From Verrucomicrobiales bacterium (GTDB lineage: Bacteria > Verrucomicrobiota > Verrucomicrobiia > Limisphaerales > UBA1096), in the NCBI GenBank assembly GCA_011523195.1, contig WTHH01000559.1, positions 1 through 6,073 on the forward strand: a DNA stretch of 6,073 nucleotides, written 5' to 3'. A model generated the notes under the pieces. The model was not told where the DNA came from, searched no databases, and saw only the letters and a program-made list of their open reading frames with translations. Position 1 is the stretch's first letter, and each line of letters starts with the position of its first letter. Positions 5,568 to 6,073 of this stretch are shown here, piece by piece. A program made the position numbers and the translations under genes.

Positions 5568-6073
5568 AATCGACCGATTTTGGCTGCCAGCGTTCGTTGA
5601 AGAAACCGGCGGCCGCGATGCAGTCGGGGTCACCGGCGTTGTACGGTTTGGTGATATCCACCAACGCCCAGTCCGGCAGCTTCGGAGTTTGTGTGGCGTT
5701 GCTCATGTGCCCAAACCGGCTGAACGTGAACCCGGAGTTCAGCACGACGTAGCGGTTGGGATTGAGCGGGTTCGGGAAAATCAAAACAGGCACGTGTGTA
5801 CCGGCTCCGGCCTCTGCTTTGCCAAGCGCCAGCGTGTCACTTGTCCAGTTGAGCGGCAGTTGGTCGATGATCCGTTCGATTAACAGGTTACTGCCGGCGT
5901 CCCCCCACAGGATGAGGTTGCTGTTTTCGATGTCGTCTCTGGTGAGGTCGATGTCGTCGACCACCCTTGGCTTGGCGCGGAACTGCAGTTCCCAGTCAGA
6001 CAGCGCTTGGCAAAGCTGGGCTTCGGTCCATTTGCCAATCGCCTCCGAGTTTGCCCGCCCGGTCGGTTTCACC
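5566..6073 (-). CDS. C-terminal part of a probable alpha/beta-hydrolase or prolyl-oligopeptidase-like protein, N-terminus outside the window
   Basis: The frame is open to the right edge and ends in TAA at 5566-5568, giving 168 visible residues. There is a GTG at 6072, but it is not a credible start: the sequence begins mid-domain, so the gene very likely extends to the right. The visible part contains an acidic segment (VVDDIDLTRDDIENSNLILW, about 37-56), GDAGSNLLIERI, HVPVLIFPNPLNPNRYVVLN (93-112) and PDWALVDITKPY. From memory this matches the conserved tail of large secreted alpha/beta-hydrolase or S9-peptidase-like proteins of planctomycetes and verrucomicrobia, where the tail follows the catalytic domain. 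No catalytic triad can be checked here. It is followed by the lactonase-DUF1080 gene after 49 bp, so cotranscription is likely. Confidence 0.75.
   Translation of the reverse strand, partial: VKPTGRANSEAIGKWTEAQLCQALSDWELQFRAKPRVVDDIDLTRDDIENSNLILWGDAGSNLLIERIIDQLPLNWTSDTLALGKAEAGAGTHVPVLIFPNPLNPNRYVVLNSGFTFSRFGHMSNATQTPKLPDWALVDITKPYNAGDPDCIAAAGFFNERWQPKSVD
5816..5829. repeat. 14-bp inverted repeat arm, GCTTTGCCAAGCGC
   Basis: This arm is the exact reverse complement of 6003-6016 and lies in the hydrolase-tail gene. It shares the GCCAAGCGC core with the repeats at 2259, 2363 and 3861. The two arms encode different peptides (ALGKA here, LCQA at the other arm), so the match is a DNA-level one. 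Confidence 0.5.
6003..6016. repeat. 14-bp inverted repeat arm, GCGCTTGGCAAAGC
   Basis: This is the partner arm of 5816-5829, 173 bases away and inside the same coding region. The wide spacing makes an RNA hairpin unlikely. It is better seen as another copy of the recurrent GCGCTTGGC word. Confidence 0.5.

Noticed and set aside
5517..5633. Upstream ATG at 5633 as the start of the lactonase-DUF1080 fusion
   Set aside because: It would overlap the upstream gene by 68 bases and put 39 low-complexity residues before a clear signal peptide. The ATG at 5516 is preferred.
1..6073. tRNA, rRNA, CRISPR array, insertion sequence or phage elements
   Set aside because: No clover-leaf, rRNA signature, regularly spaced repeats, transposase motifs or terminal inverted repeats were seen. 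Nearly all bases are taken up by the four genes.

Overview
The window looks like chromosomal DNA from the Planctomycetota/Verrucomicrobiota branch, with a free-living verrucomicrobial relative most likely. The reasons are the gene families (a di-haem PSCyt/DUF1549/DUF1553 protein, DUF1080 3-keto-disaccharide hydrolase domains, an SMP-30 lactonase-like propeller), the GC-rich coding sequence and starts without Shine-Dalgarno motifs. Lineage is inferred from family content only.

All four genes lie on the minus strand, so they read right to left. Order of transcription: (1) the C-terminal 168 residues of a large protein entering at the right edge (5566-6073), resembling the tail of planctomycete-type alpha/beta-hydrolase or prolyl-oligopeptidase-like proteins; (2) after 49 bp, a 541-residue exported fusion of an SMP-30/gluconolactonase-like beta-propeller with a DUF1080 domain (3891-5516); (3) after 56 bp, a 349-residue exported DUF1080 protein with an additional N-terminal segment (2785-3834); (4) after 20 bp, a very large exported cytochrome c-type protein whose open frame runs from 2764 off the left edge (921 codons seen, no stop). 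It has two CxxCH haem motifs, a DUF1549 region, a predicted helical segment, a CBM6-like sugar-binding domain and the first part of DUF1553. The short gaps and shared strand suggest one operon. No promoter is visible, so it presumably lies right of the window.

The genes suggest an extracytoplasmic carbohydrate-processing set. A haem protein that can bind glycans could oxidise sugars or accept electrons from their oxidation, DUF1080 proteins could cleave 3-keto-glycosides, and a lactonase-like propeller could open sugar lactones. This pathway is inference; only the domain content is seen. No RNA genes, mobile elements, CRISPR arrays or long intergenic stretches were found.

At the DNA level, the word GCCAAGCGC (and its complement GCGCTTGGC) is strikingly frequent: six copies in 6 kb, in several reading frames and in one intergenic gap, where it forms part of a perfect 14-bp palindrome.
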